Source: Rhizobium sp. AC27/96 (GTDB lineage Bacteria; Pseudomonadota; Alphaproteobacteria; Rhizobiales; Rhizobiaceae). Taken from it: a DNA stretch of 64,000 nucleotides. Below, one piece after another: positions 1 to 9,248 of this stretch. The DNA lies in contig NZ_LXKN01000007.1 of assembly GCF_001692325.1 (NCBI RefSeq), forward strand, positions 62,001 through 126,000. The letters run 5' to 3'. The notes under the pieces are model-generated. The model was not told the DNA's origin. It worked only from the letters and a program-made list of their open reading frames with translations, and did not search any database. Made by a program: the position numbers and the translations under genes. Positions within the stretch are counted from its first letter, which is position 1; each line of letters begins with the position of its first letter.

Positions 1-62
1 ATGCTGCGGTCTAGCGGCCGGCACTTTCAATCTTCTTTCCATGCACTTTCGCCGGGATTGCT

Positions 63-1142
63 TCAGCAGAACACATGGGCAGCATCCGGATCGAATTCCA
101 GGTGGACACGATCGCCACGGCTGAGGCCTGAAATTGCCTCGTGGCCGAAGGGCAGACGCACGGACAAGGTCTCGCCGGCGCTGATCAACGTTGAGACATG
201 GACGTTGTTGCCGAGGAAGGTAATGTCGCCGACGGTGGCGCTGAGGCTATTTTCCGCTCCTGCCTTGCGGCCGAGCCGGATGCGTTCTGGACGCAGCATC
301 AACGCGGCCTTGCCGCCGGCGGCAGCCCGGCCATGAACCGGAATGCGCTCGAAGACCGCCTGCTCTCCAAGCGAGATCGTCGCCTGCCCATTATCGGATG
401 ACAGCAGGCGGCAGGAGATGAAATCGCTGTCGCCGATGAATTCGGCGACGAAGCGGGTGCGTGGATTGGCGTAGAGTTCCGGCCCGGTGCCGATTTGATC
501 GATAACGCCTTTCGAGAAGACAGCGATGCGATCTGAAAGCCGCAATGCCTCCTCCTGATCGTGGGTGACGTAGAGGATCGTTACCTCGGTCTGCTGATGG
601 ATCCGCTTTATTTCGTGCTGGATCTCCTCGCGAAGCTTCTTGTCGAGCGCCGATAGCGGCTCGTCCATCAAAAGCACCGGCGGATCGTAAGCGAGTGCCC
701 TGGCAAGCGCGACGCGTTGCTGCTGGCCGCCGGACATCTGGGCGGGCTTGCGATCCTCGAAGCCTTCGAGGCGGACAAGACGGAGCATCTCCTTGACCCG
801 GCTATCAACGTCCGCCTTTGACTTGCGCCGTACCCTCAACGGAAAGGCAATGTTTTCTCCCACGGTCAGATGCGGGAACAGCGTGTAGCGCTGGAACACC
901 ATGCCGATATTGCGCTTGTGCGATGGCGTCGACAGCAAGGTTTCGCCGTTCAGCAGGATGTCGCCCCTGGTCGGATTCTCGAAGCCGGCCAATATGTAGA
1001 GCGTCGTGCTCTTGCCCGAGCCGGAGGGGCCGAGGAAGGTCATGAACTCGCCGCGCCGCACATCGAGATTGACGTCGTGCACGGCGACCACGGGGCCATA
1101 TTCCTTGCGGATGCCTTTTATTTTCAGAAAGGATTCACTCAT
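63..1142 (-). CDS. ABC transporter ATP-binding protein, spermidine/putrescine type (PotA-like)
   Basis: This 359-residue protein would energise import of a polyamine-like or other small nitrogenous solute at the inner face of the membrane. All nucleotide-binding motifs are present: Walker [10 protein letters not shown] (about 38-46), Q-loop VFQ, signature MSGGQ (136-140), Walker B LLMDE with the D-loop ALD, and the H-loop histidine in YVTHDQ (about 194). The C-terminal 80 residues fit a TOBE domain, as in PotA/FbpC. It is the last gene of a ten-gene minus-strand operon and overlaps the upstream permease by 4 bases. The substrate cannot be read from this subunit. Confidence 0.93.
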   Translation of the reverse strand: MSESFLKIKGIRKEYGPVVAVHDVNLDVRRGEFMTFLGPSGSGKSTTLYILAGFENPTRGDILLNGETLLSTPSHKRNIGMVFQRYTLFPHLTVGENIAFPLRVRRKSKADVDSRVKEMLRLVRLEGFEDRKPAQMSGGQQQRVALARALAYDPPVLLMDEPLSALDKKLREEIQHEIKRIHQQTEVTILYVTHDQEEALRLSDRIAVFSKGVIDQIGTGPELYANPRTRFVAEFIGDSDFISCRLLSSDNGQATISLGEQAVFERIPVHGRAAAGGKAALMLRPERIRLGRKAGAENSLSATVGDITFLGNNVHVSTLISAGETLSVRLPFGHEAISGLSRGDRVHLEFDPDAAHVFC

Positions 1143-1939
1143 GATTTCAGAACCTTGCGTACGATCGCGGCCAGCGCCATCAAAGTGACCGTCAACAGAA
1201 TGAGAAGTGTGGAGGCGGCGGCGACGACCGGGGTGAGATCCTGCCGCAGCGTCGTCCAGACTTTGACCGGTAGTGTCTGCAGCGTTGGGCTTGCCATGAA
1301 GATCGCCACGACCACCTCGTCCCAGGACGTCAAGAACGAGAAGACCGCGGCGGAGAAGAGCCCGTGGCTTATGGCGGGCAATGTGACCCTGATCTTTGCC
1401 TCGAGCGGCGAAGCGCCGCAGAGCACAGCCGCATCCTCGATGGACTTGTCAAAACCCTCGAGCGCGCTGGAGATCGACAGGATCGAGAAAGGCAGTGCCA
1501 GGACGAGGTGAGAGAGAACGAAGCCGACCAGGGTACCGCCAAGGCCAATGCGCAGGAAGAAGGCATAGAGCGCAACGGCAAAGACTACGACCGGAAGGAT
1601 CATCGGCGTCAGGAACAGGGCCTTCAGCGCATCGCGAAACAGGAACTTGCCGCGCACGATGCCGAATGAGGTCACCAGTCCCAGCAACACCGAAAGCACC
1701 GTGACGAGCACCGCAATCCTGAAGCTCGTCCAGGCCGATTCCAGCCATTGCGGATCGGACAGGAGTTCGCCGTACCAGCGCAGCGTCCAGCCCGGCGGCG
1801 GGAAGATCAGCCATTGCGACGAGCCGAATGACAGCGCCGCGATGAAGAGGATCGGCATCAGCAAGAAGGCGGCCGTAAGAACGGTGATAGTGAGAAGAAC
1901 ATACTTCCACCAGCCGAGCTGGCTGAAATTGAGCAGCAT
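1139..1939 (-). CDS. ABC transporter permease, PotC-like
   Basis: About 266 residues with roughly six hydrophobic segments. A cytoplasmic EAA loop (EDAAVLCGASPLEAK, about 169-183) is the contact site for the ATPase in this permease family. The ATG at 1939 is chosen because GGGAGG lies 8-9 bases upstream and the preceding permease stops at 1941; a longer reading would run deep into that gene. It overlaps the ATPase gene by 4 bases. With the 1941-2813 permease it should form the heterodimeric membrane channel. Confidence 0.92.
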   Translation of the reverse strand: MLLNFSQLGWWKYVLLTITVLTAAFLLMPILFIAALSFGSSQWLIFPPPGWTLRWYGELLSDPQWLESAWTSFRIAVLVTVLSVLLGLVTSFGIVRGKFLFRDALKALFLTPMILPVVVFAVALYAFFLRIGLGGTLVGFVLSHLVLALPFSILSISSALEGFDKSIEDAAVLCGASPLEAKIRVTLPAISHGLFSAAVFSFLTSWDEVVVAIFMASPTLQTLPVKVWTTLRQDLTPVVAAASTLLILLTVTLMALAAIVRKVLKS

Positions 1940-1940
1940 C

Positions 1941-2813
1941 TCAGCGCCCTCCCGCATTCTGCGTGCCGAACAGCCGCAATTGGACTGCGTAGAGCGATAG
2001 CGTAACGACGAGCAGGACAAAGGCCGCGGCACCGCCCATCCCCCAGTTGACGAGGGATTGCACGAACTGGGCGATCAGCTCGGCCAGCATCATGTTCGCC
2101 GTGCCGCCAAGCAGCGACGGAGTGACATAGTAGCCGAGCGACATGACGAAAACCATCAAGGCGCCCGCCATCATGCCGGGAGCGGCGAGCGGAAGCAGGA
2201 CGCGGGTGAGGCACTGCCAACGGCTTGCGCCGCAAAGAGCGGCTGCCTGCAGCACCGCCGGATCGATCTTCCTGATGACGCCATAGAGCGGCAGGATGAT
2301 GAAGGGCAGCATGATATAGGTCATGCCGATGGTGACGCCGGTGAGATTGTTGACGAGCGCGAGCGGCTTGTCGATCAGGCCCATGCCAAGAAGCATTTTG
2401 TTGATCAGGCCGGTCCGCTGCAGCAAGACCATCCAGGCATAGGTCCTTGCAAGCAGATTGGTCCACATCGACAGAAGCAGGATCGCGAATATGACCGAAG
2501 CCAGTCTCGAAGGCATGATCGCCAGCGTCCAGGCAACCGGGAAGCCGATCAGCAGCGATATCACAGTGACCAGGCCGGAGACGATGAAGGTATTGGCGAA
2601 GATTTTCACATAGGTCTCGGAGCCCAGCAGCTCGACATAATTGCCAAGTCCGAACGTCGGTTCCATCACGCTGCGCAGCAGGAGCGCTATGACTGGAAAG
2701 ACGAAAAAGATCGCGACGAAGATCAGCGCCGGTATCACCTGCCCAAACCCGGTGGGCCTCGCCGCTTTGCGAGTCGGCGCAGCTTCATCCGCAACGTCAA
2801 TATATGTCGACAT
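1941..2813 (-). CDS. ABC transporter permease, PotB-like
   Basis: A 290-residue membrane protein with an N-terminal cytoplasmic tail, about six hydrophobic helices and an EAA-type loop (LQAAALCGASRWQ). This fits the PotB half of a PotABCD importer. The start is the ATG at 2813 reading MSTYIDVADE, preceded by a GGTGGGA ribosome site; longer in-frame starts add an arginine-rich stretch unlike the family. It lies downstream of the binding-protein gene (stop at 2931) across a 117-base gap containing a stem-loop. Confidence 0.92.
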   Translation of the reverse strand: MSTYIDVADEAAPTRKAARPTGFGQVIPALIFVAIFFVFPVIALLLRSVMEPTFGLGNYVELLGSETYVKIFANTFIVSGLVTVISLLIGFPVAWTLAIMPSRLASVIFAILLLSMWTNLLARTYAWMVLLQRTGLINKMLLGMGLIDKPLALVNNLTGVTIGMTYIMLPFIILPLYGVIRKIDPAVLQAAALCGASRWQCLTRVLLPLAAPGMMAGALMVFVMSLGYYVTPSLLGGTANMMLAELIAQFVQSLVNWGMGGAAAFVLLVVTLSLYAVQLRLFGTQNAGGR

Positions 2814-2884
2814 GGCAATTCTTTCCCACCGTGAGCTTAGCCTGACAACCTTGGCCACCAGACTGGCCCGCACCTCGCATTGCC

Positions 2885-2910
2885 GCACCGCGAACGTCGG
2901 TCCGCGGTGC
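2885..2910 (-). other. Stem-loop after the binding-protein gene
   Basis: GCACCGCG (2885-2892) pairs perfectly with CGCGGTGC (2903-2910) across a 10-base loop, 21 bases beyond the binding-protein stop. On the transcribed minus strand no T-run follows, so it is more likely a 3'-end stabiliser or partial attenuator than a full terminator. It would raise binding-protein mRNA relative to the permeases. Confidence 0.55.
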
Positions 2911-2930
2911 TTTTGTCAGCTTCCTGGGGC

Positions 2931-3941
2931 TTATTGGGCCTGCCAGGCGTACCACTTCTTGCCGATGGCATCGCGGTTTTCGGCCCAGTAATTCATATCG
3001 GCGTTGACCTGGCCGGCCGTCTGTTGGTCCGGCAGGGTTTTTGCCGTTTCCGGATCCATCAGCTTGGCCGAACCGAGATTGATTGGGGCGTATCCCGTCG
3101 CTTTCGCCATATCGGCCTGCGCCTGCGCCGATGTTGCAAGCGCGATGAACTTCATCGCCGTCTCCAGGTTCGGAGCGCCCTTGGGGATGACGAGGGAATC
3201 GGCTGCGGTGATGTTCTGGCTCCACGACGTCTCGGTTTTGACGCCGCTATTGGCAAGCGCGGTCATGCGACCGTTCCAGAGACTGCCGAACGGCGCTTCG
3301 GCCGATGCCAGAAGCTGCTGCGATTGCGCGCCGCTCGACCACCAGACGATATCCGATTTGATCGTGTCGAGTTTCTTGAAGGCGCGATCGAGGTCGAGCG
3401 GATAGAGCTTGTCTGCGGGGACACCGTCCGCCAGCAAGGCGGCTTCAATCACGCCCGGTGCTGACCACTTGTAGAAGGTGCGCTTGCCCGGAAATTTCTT
3501 CGTGTCGAAGAGGTCGGCCCATGTCTTCGGGCAGGCACTGACCGCATCCGCATTACAGCCGATCACGAAGGAATAGTAGAAGCTGCCGACCGAGTAATCG
3601 CTGACGAAACGTGGATCGAGCTTGGACTTGTCGATGACGGAAAAGTCCAGCTTTTCCAGAAGCCCGTTCTTGCCGGCCTGAGCCGCGTAATCGCCTTCGA
3701 CGTCGACCACATCCCAGCTCACGCGGGCAGCCTCCACCATGGCTTTCAGCTTGCCGTAATCCGTCGGTCCGTCCTGCATGACGCCGATGCCGGTCTTTTC
3801 GGTAAACTGGTTGGCCCAGGCAACCTTCTGGGCATCCTGCGTTGTTCCTCCCCAGCTCGTGAAGACCATGGTATCGGCCTTCGCAGGCAAGCAGGCGGCC
3901 ATCATTGCGGCAAAGGCCGCGAGTGCAATTCTTGCTTTCAT
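2931..3941 (-). CDS. Periplasmic solute-binding protein, spermidine/putrescine type (PotD-like)
   Basis: A 336-residue extracellular solute-binding protein. The N-terminus (MKARIALAAFAAMMAACLPAKA) is a typical Sec signal with cleavage near AKA-DT. The mature part begins with TMVFTSWGGTTQDAQ, as in PotD/iron(III)-type binding proteins, and the length suits that family. It delivers the solute to the two permeases downstream. It follows a NIPSNAP gene and an aldehyde dehydrogenase, so the solute is probably the substrate of the enzymes in the same operon; which compound is unknown. Confidence 0.92.
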   Translation of the reverse strand: MKARIALAAFAAMMAACLPAKADTMVFTSWGGTTQDAQKVAWANQFTEKTGIGVMQDGPTDYGKLKAMVEAARVSWDVVDVEGDYAAQAGKNGLLEKLDFSVIDKSKLDPRFVSDYSVGSFYYSFVIGCNADAVSACPKTWADLFDTKKFPGKRTFYKWSAPGVIEAALLADGVPADKLYPLDLDRAFKKLDTIKSDIVWWSSGAQSQQLLASAEAPFGSLWNGRMTALANSGVKTETSWSQNITAADSLVIPKGAPNLETAMKFIALATSAQAQADMAKATGYAPINLGSAKLMDPETAKTLPDQQTAGQVNADMNYWAENRDAIGKKWYAWQAQ

Positions 3942-3996
3942 GTTCCCTTTGTCCTTGTTTTTTGGTCTTTCAGTCGTGCCTTATGCGTCCGTTCGC

Positions 3997-4311
3997 TCAT
4001 CCCATGGGAGAAAAGCTAGCCGGCTTCATAATCTTGTTTTCCGCCACTTCGATCAGATCGCGAATCCTGGGCAGGAAAGCCTGCCACTCAGGGTCGGCAG
4101 CCAAACGCTGGCGCCGCGCTTCACGATCGTCGAGGCTCACATAGGACCAGATATGGACGATCTCGTTGATCGTTCCGATCTCCGAATAGTAATAGCCGAC
4201 CAGATTGCCGAGATGCGCCTTCTGGATGGCAATCCCTTCCTCCTCGACAACCCTGAGATATTGCGGGATCGCGCCGTTCTTCAGCCGGTAGGTGCGGATT
4301 TCGTAGAACAT
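3997..4311 (-). CDS. NIPSNAP family protein
   Basis: A 104-residue small dimeric alpha+beta-barrel type protein of the NIPSNAP family. It begins MFYEIRTYRLKNG and carries the family pattern VGYYYSEIGTINEIVHIWSY followed by RREARRQR-like basic residues. The ATG at 4311 has GTGAGG six bases upstream. A GTG at 4320 overlapping the aldehyde dehydrogenase stop is an alternative start. In bacteria these proteins often sit inside catabolic operons with monooxygenases; the molecular role is unknown. Confidence 0.85.
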   Translation of the reverse strand: MFYEIRTYRLKNGAIPQYLRVVEEEGIAIQKAHLGNLVGYYYSEIGTINEIVHIWSYVSLDDREARRQRLAADPEWQAFLPRIRDLIEVAENKIMKPASFSPMG

Positions 4312-4316
4312 CGGCC

Positions 4317-5780
4317 TCACCTCATGACGAAAGGATCGGGGATCGGATCATCTGACGTGCGCAGCCAGATCGTCTTGGTGCGCGTGTAATCGAGTGCCGC
4401 GGCAATGCCGCCTTCCCTGCCGTGCCCGGAAAGACCGAAGCCGCCGAAGGGGGCGATCGGCGATACCGCGCGATAGGTGTTGACCCAGACGACGCCGGCG
4501 CGGATCCCCTTCATCAGGCGATGAGCGCGCGTAAGATTCTGGGTGAAGACGCCGGAGGCGAGCCCATAGCGGGTATCATTGGCAAGTTTCAGCGCTTCGG
4601 CCTCCGTCTCGAACGAGACGACAGACAGAACCGGACCGAAGAACTCCTCGGCCAGCGACGGCGAAGCAACACCGTCGCAGTCCAGGATCGTCGGCGGGAA
4701 ATAATAGCCATTGCCAGCCGGCCTCTCGCCTCCAACGACAAGACGTGCGCCGCTCCCGACTGATTTTTCGACTAGGGCTGCCACATGATCCTGCTGGCGC
4801 TTTGTCGCGAGCGGGCCGACTTCGGTCGCCATGTCGAGCGGCGCGCCGATGCGGATTGCCTCGGCCTTGCGCTTGAGGATGGACAGGAACGCGTCCTTGA
4901 CGCTGCGCTCGACGATCAGCCGGGAGCCTGCAACACAGCTTTGACCGGTCGCGGCAAAAATGCCGGCGACCTGGGCATTGGCAGCGCTTTCAAAATCGGC
5001 GTCGGCAAAGACGATGAAGGGCGACTTGCCGCCGAGTTCCAGCGATGTCGAGGCGAGGTTCTCAGCCGAGTTGCGCACGATGTGGCGTGCGGTTTCCGGG
5101 CCGCCGGTAAAGGCGACGTGGGCGACCTTCGGATGCCGCGCCAGAGCCGCGCCACAGGAAGGGCCGAAGCCGGTGAGGATGTTGACGACGCCGGCCGGGA
5201 AGCCGGCTTCATGCACCAGACGGGCAAATTCCAGCAGCGGCGCCGGGCCGTCTTCCGAGGCCTTGACGACCATGGTGCAGCCAGCGGCCAATGCCGGGCC
5301 AATCTTGACGGCGGAAAGGAAGAGCTGGCTGTTCCACGGCACGACCATGGCAACGACACCAATCGGCTCGCGGCGAAGCCAGACATCCATATCGGGCTTG
5401 TCGATCGGAAGGTAGGATCCCTCGATCTTGTCGGCGATCCCTGCATAATAGCGATAATAATCGGCGACATAGGCGATCTGCGCCGAGGTCTCGCGAATGA
5501 TCTTGCCGGTATCGCGCGTTTCCAGTTCGGCGAGCTTTTGGGCGTTTGTAGCGACGAGATCGGCGAGCTTATAGAGCAGCTTGCCGCGCTGCGTCGCCGT
5601 CAACCTGGCCCAAGGGCCCTCGTAAAGCGCGTGCTCGGCGGCATTGACGGCATTATCGACATCGCCCTCGCGCGCTTCCGGCATATCGGCCCAGACATCG
5701 CCCGTTGCAGGATCGATACTTTGGAAGCGGGCTTCCCCGTCCAGGAATTCACCGTTGATGTAGGACTGGAAGCGCTGCAT
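4317..5780 (-). CDS. Aldehyde dehydrogenase (NAD(P)-dependent)
   Basis: A 487-residue ALDH-superfamily enzyme oxidising an aldehyde to its carboxylate. The oxyanion Asn sits in VVPWNSQ (about 150), the general base Glu in LELGGKSP (about 248) and the catalytic Cys in TGQSCVAGSR (about 282). The FGGFGLSGHGREGG stretch near the C-terminus is also typical. The start at 5780 (MQRFQSYING) just follows the LLM gene stop at 5785. It probably oxidises an aldehyde released by the flavin monooxygenase of this operon. Confidence 0.95.
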   Translation of the reverse strand: MQRFQSYINGEFLDGEARFQSIDPATGDVWADMPEAREGDVDNAVNAAEHALYEGPWARLTATQRGKLLYKLADLVATNAQKLAELETRDTGKIIRETSAQIAYVADYYRYYAGIADKIEGSYLPIDKPDMDVWLRREPIGVVAMVVPWNSQLFLSAVKIGPALAAGCTMVVKASEDGPAPLLEFARLVHEAGFPAGVVNILTGFGPSCGAALARHPKVAHVAFTGGPETARHIVRNSAENLASTSLELGGKSPFIVFADADFESAANAQVAGIFAATGQSCVAGSRLIVERSVKDAFLSILKRKAEAIRIGAPLDMATEVGPLATKRQQDHVAALVEKSVGSGARLVVGGERPAGNGYYFPPTILDCDGVASPSLAEEFFGPVLSVVSFETEAEALKLANDTRYGLASGVFTQNLTRAHRLMKGIRAGVVWVNTYRAVSPIAPFGGFGLSGHGREGGIAAALDYTRTKTIWLRTSDDPIPDPFVMR

Positions 5781-5784
5781 GGGT

Positions 5785-6825
5785 TTACTCCGCAAATGCC
5801 GGCATGACCTCGGCAATGAACCGTTCGAGCGAAGCTTTCTTGCGCTCGAACGGCATGCCGGTGTCGATCCAGAAGGAATATTCGTCGTAGCCCATCGCCT
5901 GATAGGCCTTTAGCCGCGCGATCACGGTCGCGGCGTCGCCGACGACATTGTTGCTGCGCATGACAGCATCCGAGAGCATGGCATTCGCCCTGATATCCTC
6001 GTCGGAAATGCGCTCGATCAGGCCTTGCCGAACAGGCTTCTCGTTCTTGAACCAGGCGAAGAAGTAATTGTAGTAGACGCTGAGTTCGTGAGCGGCCTCA
6101 GCGATATCAGCTTCCGACGAGCCGACATAGGTATGGCGCAGCAGCATGATCTTTGGGCGCTCAATGTCAGGGTTCTTGGCGCAGGCATCGTTGAAGCGGC
6201 CCATCAGCGCCTCGACCTCGTCATCACCCTGCCAGAGCGGCGTCACCTGGACATTGCAGCCATTGGCGACAGCAAATTCATGCGAGTTCGGATCGCGTGC
6301 GGCGACCCAGATCGGAGGGTTCGGCTCCTGCAGCGGCTTCGGCGCCGAGGTCGTCGCGGGGAATTTGAAGAATTCGCCGTCATGGGCATAGTCGCCCTTC
6401 CAGATGCCCTTGATCGCGGGGATCAGCTCGCGCATGCGCTGGCCGGCGCCCCAGGCATCAAGACCAGGCAAAAGGCGCTCATATTCGAAGGAATAGGCGC
6501 CGCGGGCGATACCAATATCGAGCCTGCCGTCGCAGATGATATCGGCCATGGCCGCTTCGCCGGCAAGCTTGATCGGATGCCAGAAAGGCGCGATCACCGT
6601 TCCCGTTCCCAATCTCGCCCGCGAGGTGCGGCGCGCCAGATCGGCGATGGTCACGAAGGGATTGGGCGCAATGGTGAAGTCCATGCCGTGATGCTCGCCG
6701 GTCCAGATGGCGTGCATGCCGCCCCTGTCGGCGATCTCGCAAAGAGCGACGAATTCGTCGTAGAGGCTCTTATGGCTCTGGTTCGCGTCGAGCCGTTCCA
6801 TGTGAACGAAGAGAGAGAATTTCAT
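5785..6825 (-). CDS. LLM-class flavin-dependent monooxygenase
   Basis: A 346-residue bacterial-luciferase-like (TIM-barrel) monooxygenase. The N-terminal strand MKFSLFVHME, the ARRTSRARLGTGTVIAPFWHP segment and the DIGIARGAYSFEYE loop are typical of the family. Such enzymes use reduced FMN and O2, supplied by a partner reductase; here the flavin reductase gene lies immediately upstream and overlaps it by 4 bases. This is therefore a two-component monooxygenase. The substrate is unknown; neighbouring hydrolase and aldehyde dehydrogenase genes suggest oxidative opening or dealkylation of an organic compound. Confidence 0.92.
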   Translation of the reverse strand: MKFSLFVHMERLDANQSHKSLYDEFVALCEIADRGGMHAIWTGEHHGMDFTIAPNPFVTIADLARRTSRARLGTGTVIAPFWHPIKLAGEAAMADIICDGRLDIGIARGAYSFEYERLLPGLDAWGAGQRMRELIPAIKGIWKGDYAHDGEFFKFPATTSAPKPLQEPNPPIWVAARDPNSHEFAVANGCNVQVTPLWQGDDEVEALMGRFNDACAKNPDIERPKIMLLRHTYVGSSEADIAEAAHELSVYYNYFFAWFKNEKPVRQGLIERISDEDIRANAMLSDAVMRSNNVVGDAATVIARLKAYQAMGYDEYSFWIDTGMPFERKKASLERFIAEVMPAFAE

Positions 6826-7757
6826 GCCCGTGCCACCTTCGTCGAGACCGGGCGGACGGTGCCGGAGGTCTCGTCTCCAAAATAAACGCCGAAATTGCCG
6901 ATCTGGCTTTCGAGTGCGAAACGAGTGACGATATCCGCTGTCGAAGTCGTCTTGAAGCGCGCCCTGCTTAAGGCTTCCGGCTTGAGGAATTTGCCCTGGC
7001 GCGGCTCGCCTTGCGAGGCGAAAGCGCGATAGACGATGTGATGCCTGCCATCACTTTTGCCTTCATAGACGGAATAGAGAAAGCCGATCGTCACCGAAAG
7101 TTCGGTCAGCTCCTGCAGGTAGCCGCTCAGAATGTCGGTGGGGCTTCCGTCTCTGCCCTCGCAGCTCGGCAAGGAGAGGATATCATCGCCGAGGAGCAGA
7201 ATTTCTCCTTCATGCTCGACGACGGCGGCAAGTTCGATATTGCCGTCTGTGGCGGCCGACACCGCCTTGCTCGCCAGCATCGGCGTAAAATAACCGCCGC
7301 GCGTGTAGCCGAGCCCATTGTGACTGCTGTTCTGGAACGAGGCGATACGTCCCATGAGGATGACATGGTCGCCTGCGTCGATGACCTCTTTCATGGCGCA
7401 CTCGAACCAGGCGGCGACATCGGCAAGGATCGGACAGCCGTCAGCACCGCCGCTCCATTCGACGGTCGCAAACCTGTCCTCGACCGGACGTGCGAAGGTG
7501 TTGGAAATATCCTTCTGGGTTTCCGACAGGACGTTGATCGCGAAATGTGTAGCGCCCGTCATGGTCGCAAAATTGCGCGAGGTCTTTGCCAGGCACACCA
7601 GGAGAAGCGGCGGATCGAGCGAGACCGAGGTGAAGGAATTCGCCGTGAAACCGATCGGCAGACCGGCGGCATCGCGCGCGGTTACGACCGTGACGCCGGT
7701 CGGAAATGCGCCAAAGGCATCGCGCAAAGCCCTCGCGTCGATCTGTTGCATCGTCAT
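6822..7757 (-). CDS. Flavin reductase domain protein with extra C-terminal domain
   Basis: A 311-residue protein. The first ~165 residues form a HpaC/RutF-like flavin reductase domain (FGAFPTGVTVVTARD, FTANSFTSVSLDPPLLLVCL, YTRGGYFTP), which would supply reduced flavin to the LLM partner. The remaining ~140 residues (NIELAAVVEHEGEILLLGDD onward) resemble a Nudix-like fold without a recognisable Nudix box. The ATG at 7757 overlaps the hydrolase stop (ATGA) and has GGGAGGG upstream. HpaC-type reductases are usually about 170 residues, so the extension is notable. Confidence 0.88.
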   Translation of the reverse strand: MTMQQIDARALRDAFGAFPTGVTVVTARDAAGLPIGFTANSFTSVSLDPPLLLVCLAKTSRNFATMTGATHFAINVLSETQKDISNTFARPVEDRFATVEWSGGADGCPILADVAAWFECAMKEVIDAGDHVILMGRIASFQNSSHNGLGYTRGGYFTPMLASKAVSAATDGNIELAAVVEHEGEILLLGDDILSLPSCEGRDGSPTDILSGYLQELTELSVTIGFLYSVYEGKSDGRHHIVYRAFASQGEPRQGKFLKPEALSRARFKTTSTADIVTRFALESQIGNFGVYFGDETSGTVRPVSTKVARA

Positions 7758-8599
7758 CTCGCGCCCTCCCCATATGAAAGCCACTCGGCAAGCAATTCGT
7801 TGACGGTCTCGGGTGCCGTCAGGTTGACCATGTGGCGATGTCCCTCGACGATCCGCACCCAGCCTTTGGGCGTCGCCGCTGCCATTTTCTCTGCCATTTG
7901 CGGCGTCGAATTGGGGTCGTCCGAGCCGGTCAGAAACAATGCCGGCGCCTTTACGCTCGGCCAGCGATCGGCATAGGTCTCGTCGCCGCCGGCAAAAGCC
8001 GCATAGGCTGTCGCATATCCCTGTGGATCGACAAGGTTCAGCCAGTTACGGGTCAGTTCGCGGGCAACGGAGCTTTGGGCGTCATCACCGAACCAGCGTT
8101 GGAGCGGCCCTTGCTTGTCAACGCCGGTCAATGGGATTGCCGCCGCGCGTGCCAGGACCGCCGCTTTCGCCTCTGCATCGCGACAATAGACGCCGTTGAG
8201 ATAGGCGATGCGCTTGATCCTCTCGCCGAAGGTCGCCGCCGCGCCGCCGGCGATGAGCGCACCCATCGAATGGCCGGCAACATTGACCACGCCGAGCTCC
8301 ATCTCGTCAAGGAAACCGCCGAACCAGCCGACAAAGGCTGCCAGGCGGCTGCCTGCAGGCAGGGCTCTACTTTCACCATGGCCCGGCATGTCGGCGGCAA
8401 TGACGCGATGCGTCTTGGAGAATTGAGCGATCTGAGGTGCCCAGGCTTCGAGGCGCATGCCGACTCCGTGGATGAGAACAAGCGGTTCACCCGTGCCCAC
8501 CTCATGGTAGGCCGTACCGCCTGCCGTGATCTTACGGGGCAATGCTTTCACCTTGGGAGCATCTGCCTTGCCTTGCGCTATGGTGTCCAGGGTCGACAT
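7754..8599 (-). CDS. Alpha/beta-fold hydrolase
   Basis: A 281-residue alpha/beta hydrolase. The oxyanion region is LVLIHGVGM (about 40-48), the nucleophile elbow GHSMG has Ser at about 111, the acid is in LTGSDDPNS and the base His in EGHRHMVN. The start at 8599 (MSTLDTIAQ) is chosen because the previous gene stops at 8616 and earlier starts would overlap it. It probably cleaves an ester, lactone or C-C bond in the pathway encoded by this operon. Substrate not identifiable. Confidence 0.9.
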   Translation of the reverse strand: MSTLDTIAQGKADAPKVKALPRKITAGGTAYHEVGTGEPLVLIHGVGMRLEAWAPQIAQFSKTHRVIAADMPGHGESRALPAGSRLAAFVGWFGGFLDEMELGVVNVAGHSMGALIAGGAAATFGERIKRIAYLNGVYCRDAEAKAAVLARAAAIPLTGVDKQGPLQRWFGDDAQSSVARELTRNWLNLVDPQGYATAYAAFAGGDETYADRWPSVKAPALFLTGSDDPNSTPQMAEKMAAATPKGWVRIVEGHRHMVNLTAPETVNELLAEWLSYGEGAR

Positions 8600-8615
8600 C
8601 GTGGCGGCCGCTCTC

Positions 8616-9221
8616 TCAAACGCCTGCCGGATTGGACACATCCTGTCCCAGATCCTTGAGATCCTGATAACGGTCGCCAATGCGATGATGCGGCCGGCCG
8701 CCGACGGAGGCGCCGAGAGCGACGACGATTTCATCCGCGGCGGGTGCATCGGCGATCGACGTCTGGATCGTCAGATAATGTGAGCGCCGGCCTTCATCGT
8801 TCTTGTCCATCAGCGGGATCATGATTGGCGCATTGGCCGGGCCGCGCGTGTTGCAGAAAGCGAGGTAGGATTTTGCGCCGACGGCGTGGCGATAATGGTT
8901 GCCGAAGCGCAGCGTATGGATCAGCGCCGAAGCATGTTCGATCTCGCCATCGAGGCCGACCACTGCCGACTTGCCATAGGCTTCGACGGCCTCGCCCGAT
9001 CCGACGGCGTCAATGATCATTTTGGTGAGCAGTTCACCGAGAATCGGTGCCGCAGCGTGAATTTCAGGCTTCAGATCCTCGACAAAGTCGCGGCCGGCCC
9101 AGGGGTTTTTTACGATCGCGCAAGCCGAGAACAGTTTCAGCGGCGTCGGCGCGGCCCTGCCCCCTTCAATTAATGTGGTTTCGATCTGCAGGACGGTTTT
9201 ACGGATTTGGAAGGTCATGAT
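8616..9221 (-). CDS. Amino acid synthesis family protein (PF06684-like)
   Basis: A 201-residue protein beginning MTFQIRKTVLQIETTLIEGG. The body VKNPWAGRDFVEDLKPE, GKSAVVGLDGEIEHASALIHTLRFGNHYR and a C-terminal ASVGGRPHHRIGDRYQD-like stretch match what I recall of the amino acid synthesis family (PF06684). Biochemical function is not established for the family. It is the first gene of the ten-gene operon and lies just downstream of a palindromic GntR-type operator, so its promoter probably drives the whole transcript. Confidence 0.8.
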   Translation of the reverse strand: MMTFQIRKTVLQIETTLIEGGRAAPTPLKLFSACAIVKNPWAGRDFVEDLKPEIHAAAPILGELLTKMIIDAVGSGEAVEAYGKSAVVGLDGEIEHASALIHTLRFGNHYRHAVGAKSYLAFCNTRGPANAPIMIPLMDKNDEGRRSHYLTIQTSIADAPAADEIVVALGASVGGRPHHRIGDRYQDLKDLGQDVSNPAGV

Positions 9222-9248
9222 GCCGCTCGCTTTTCTGAAGTCCGTATG

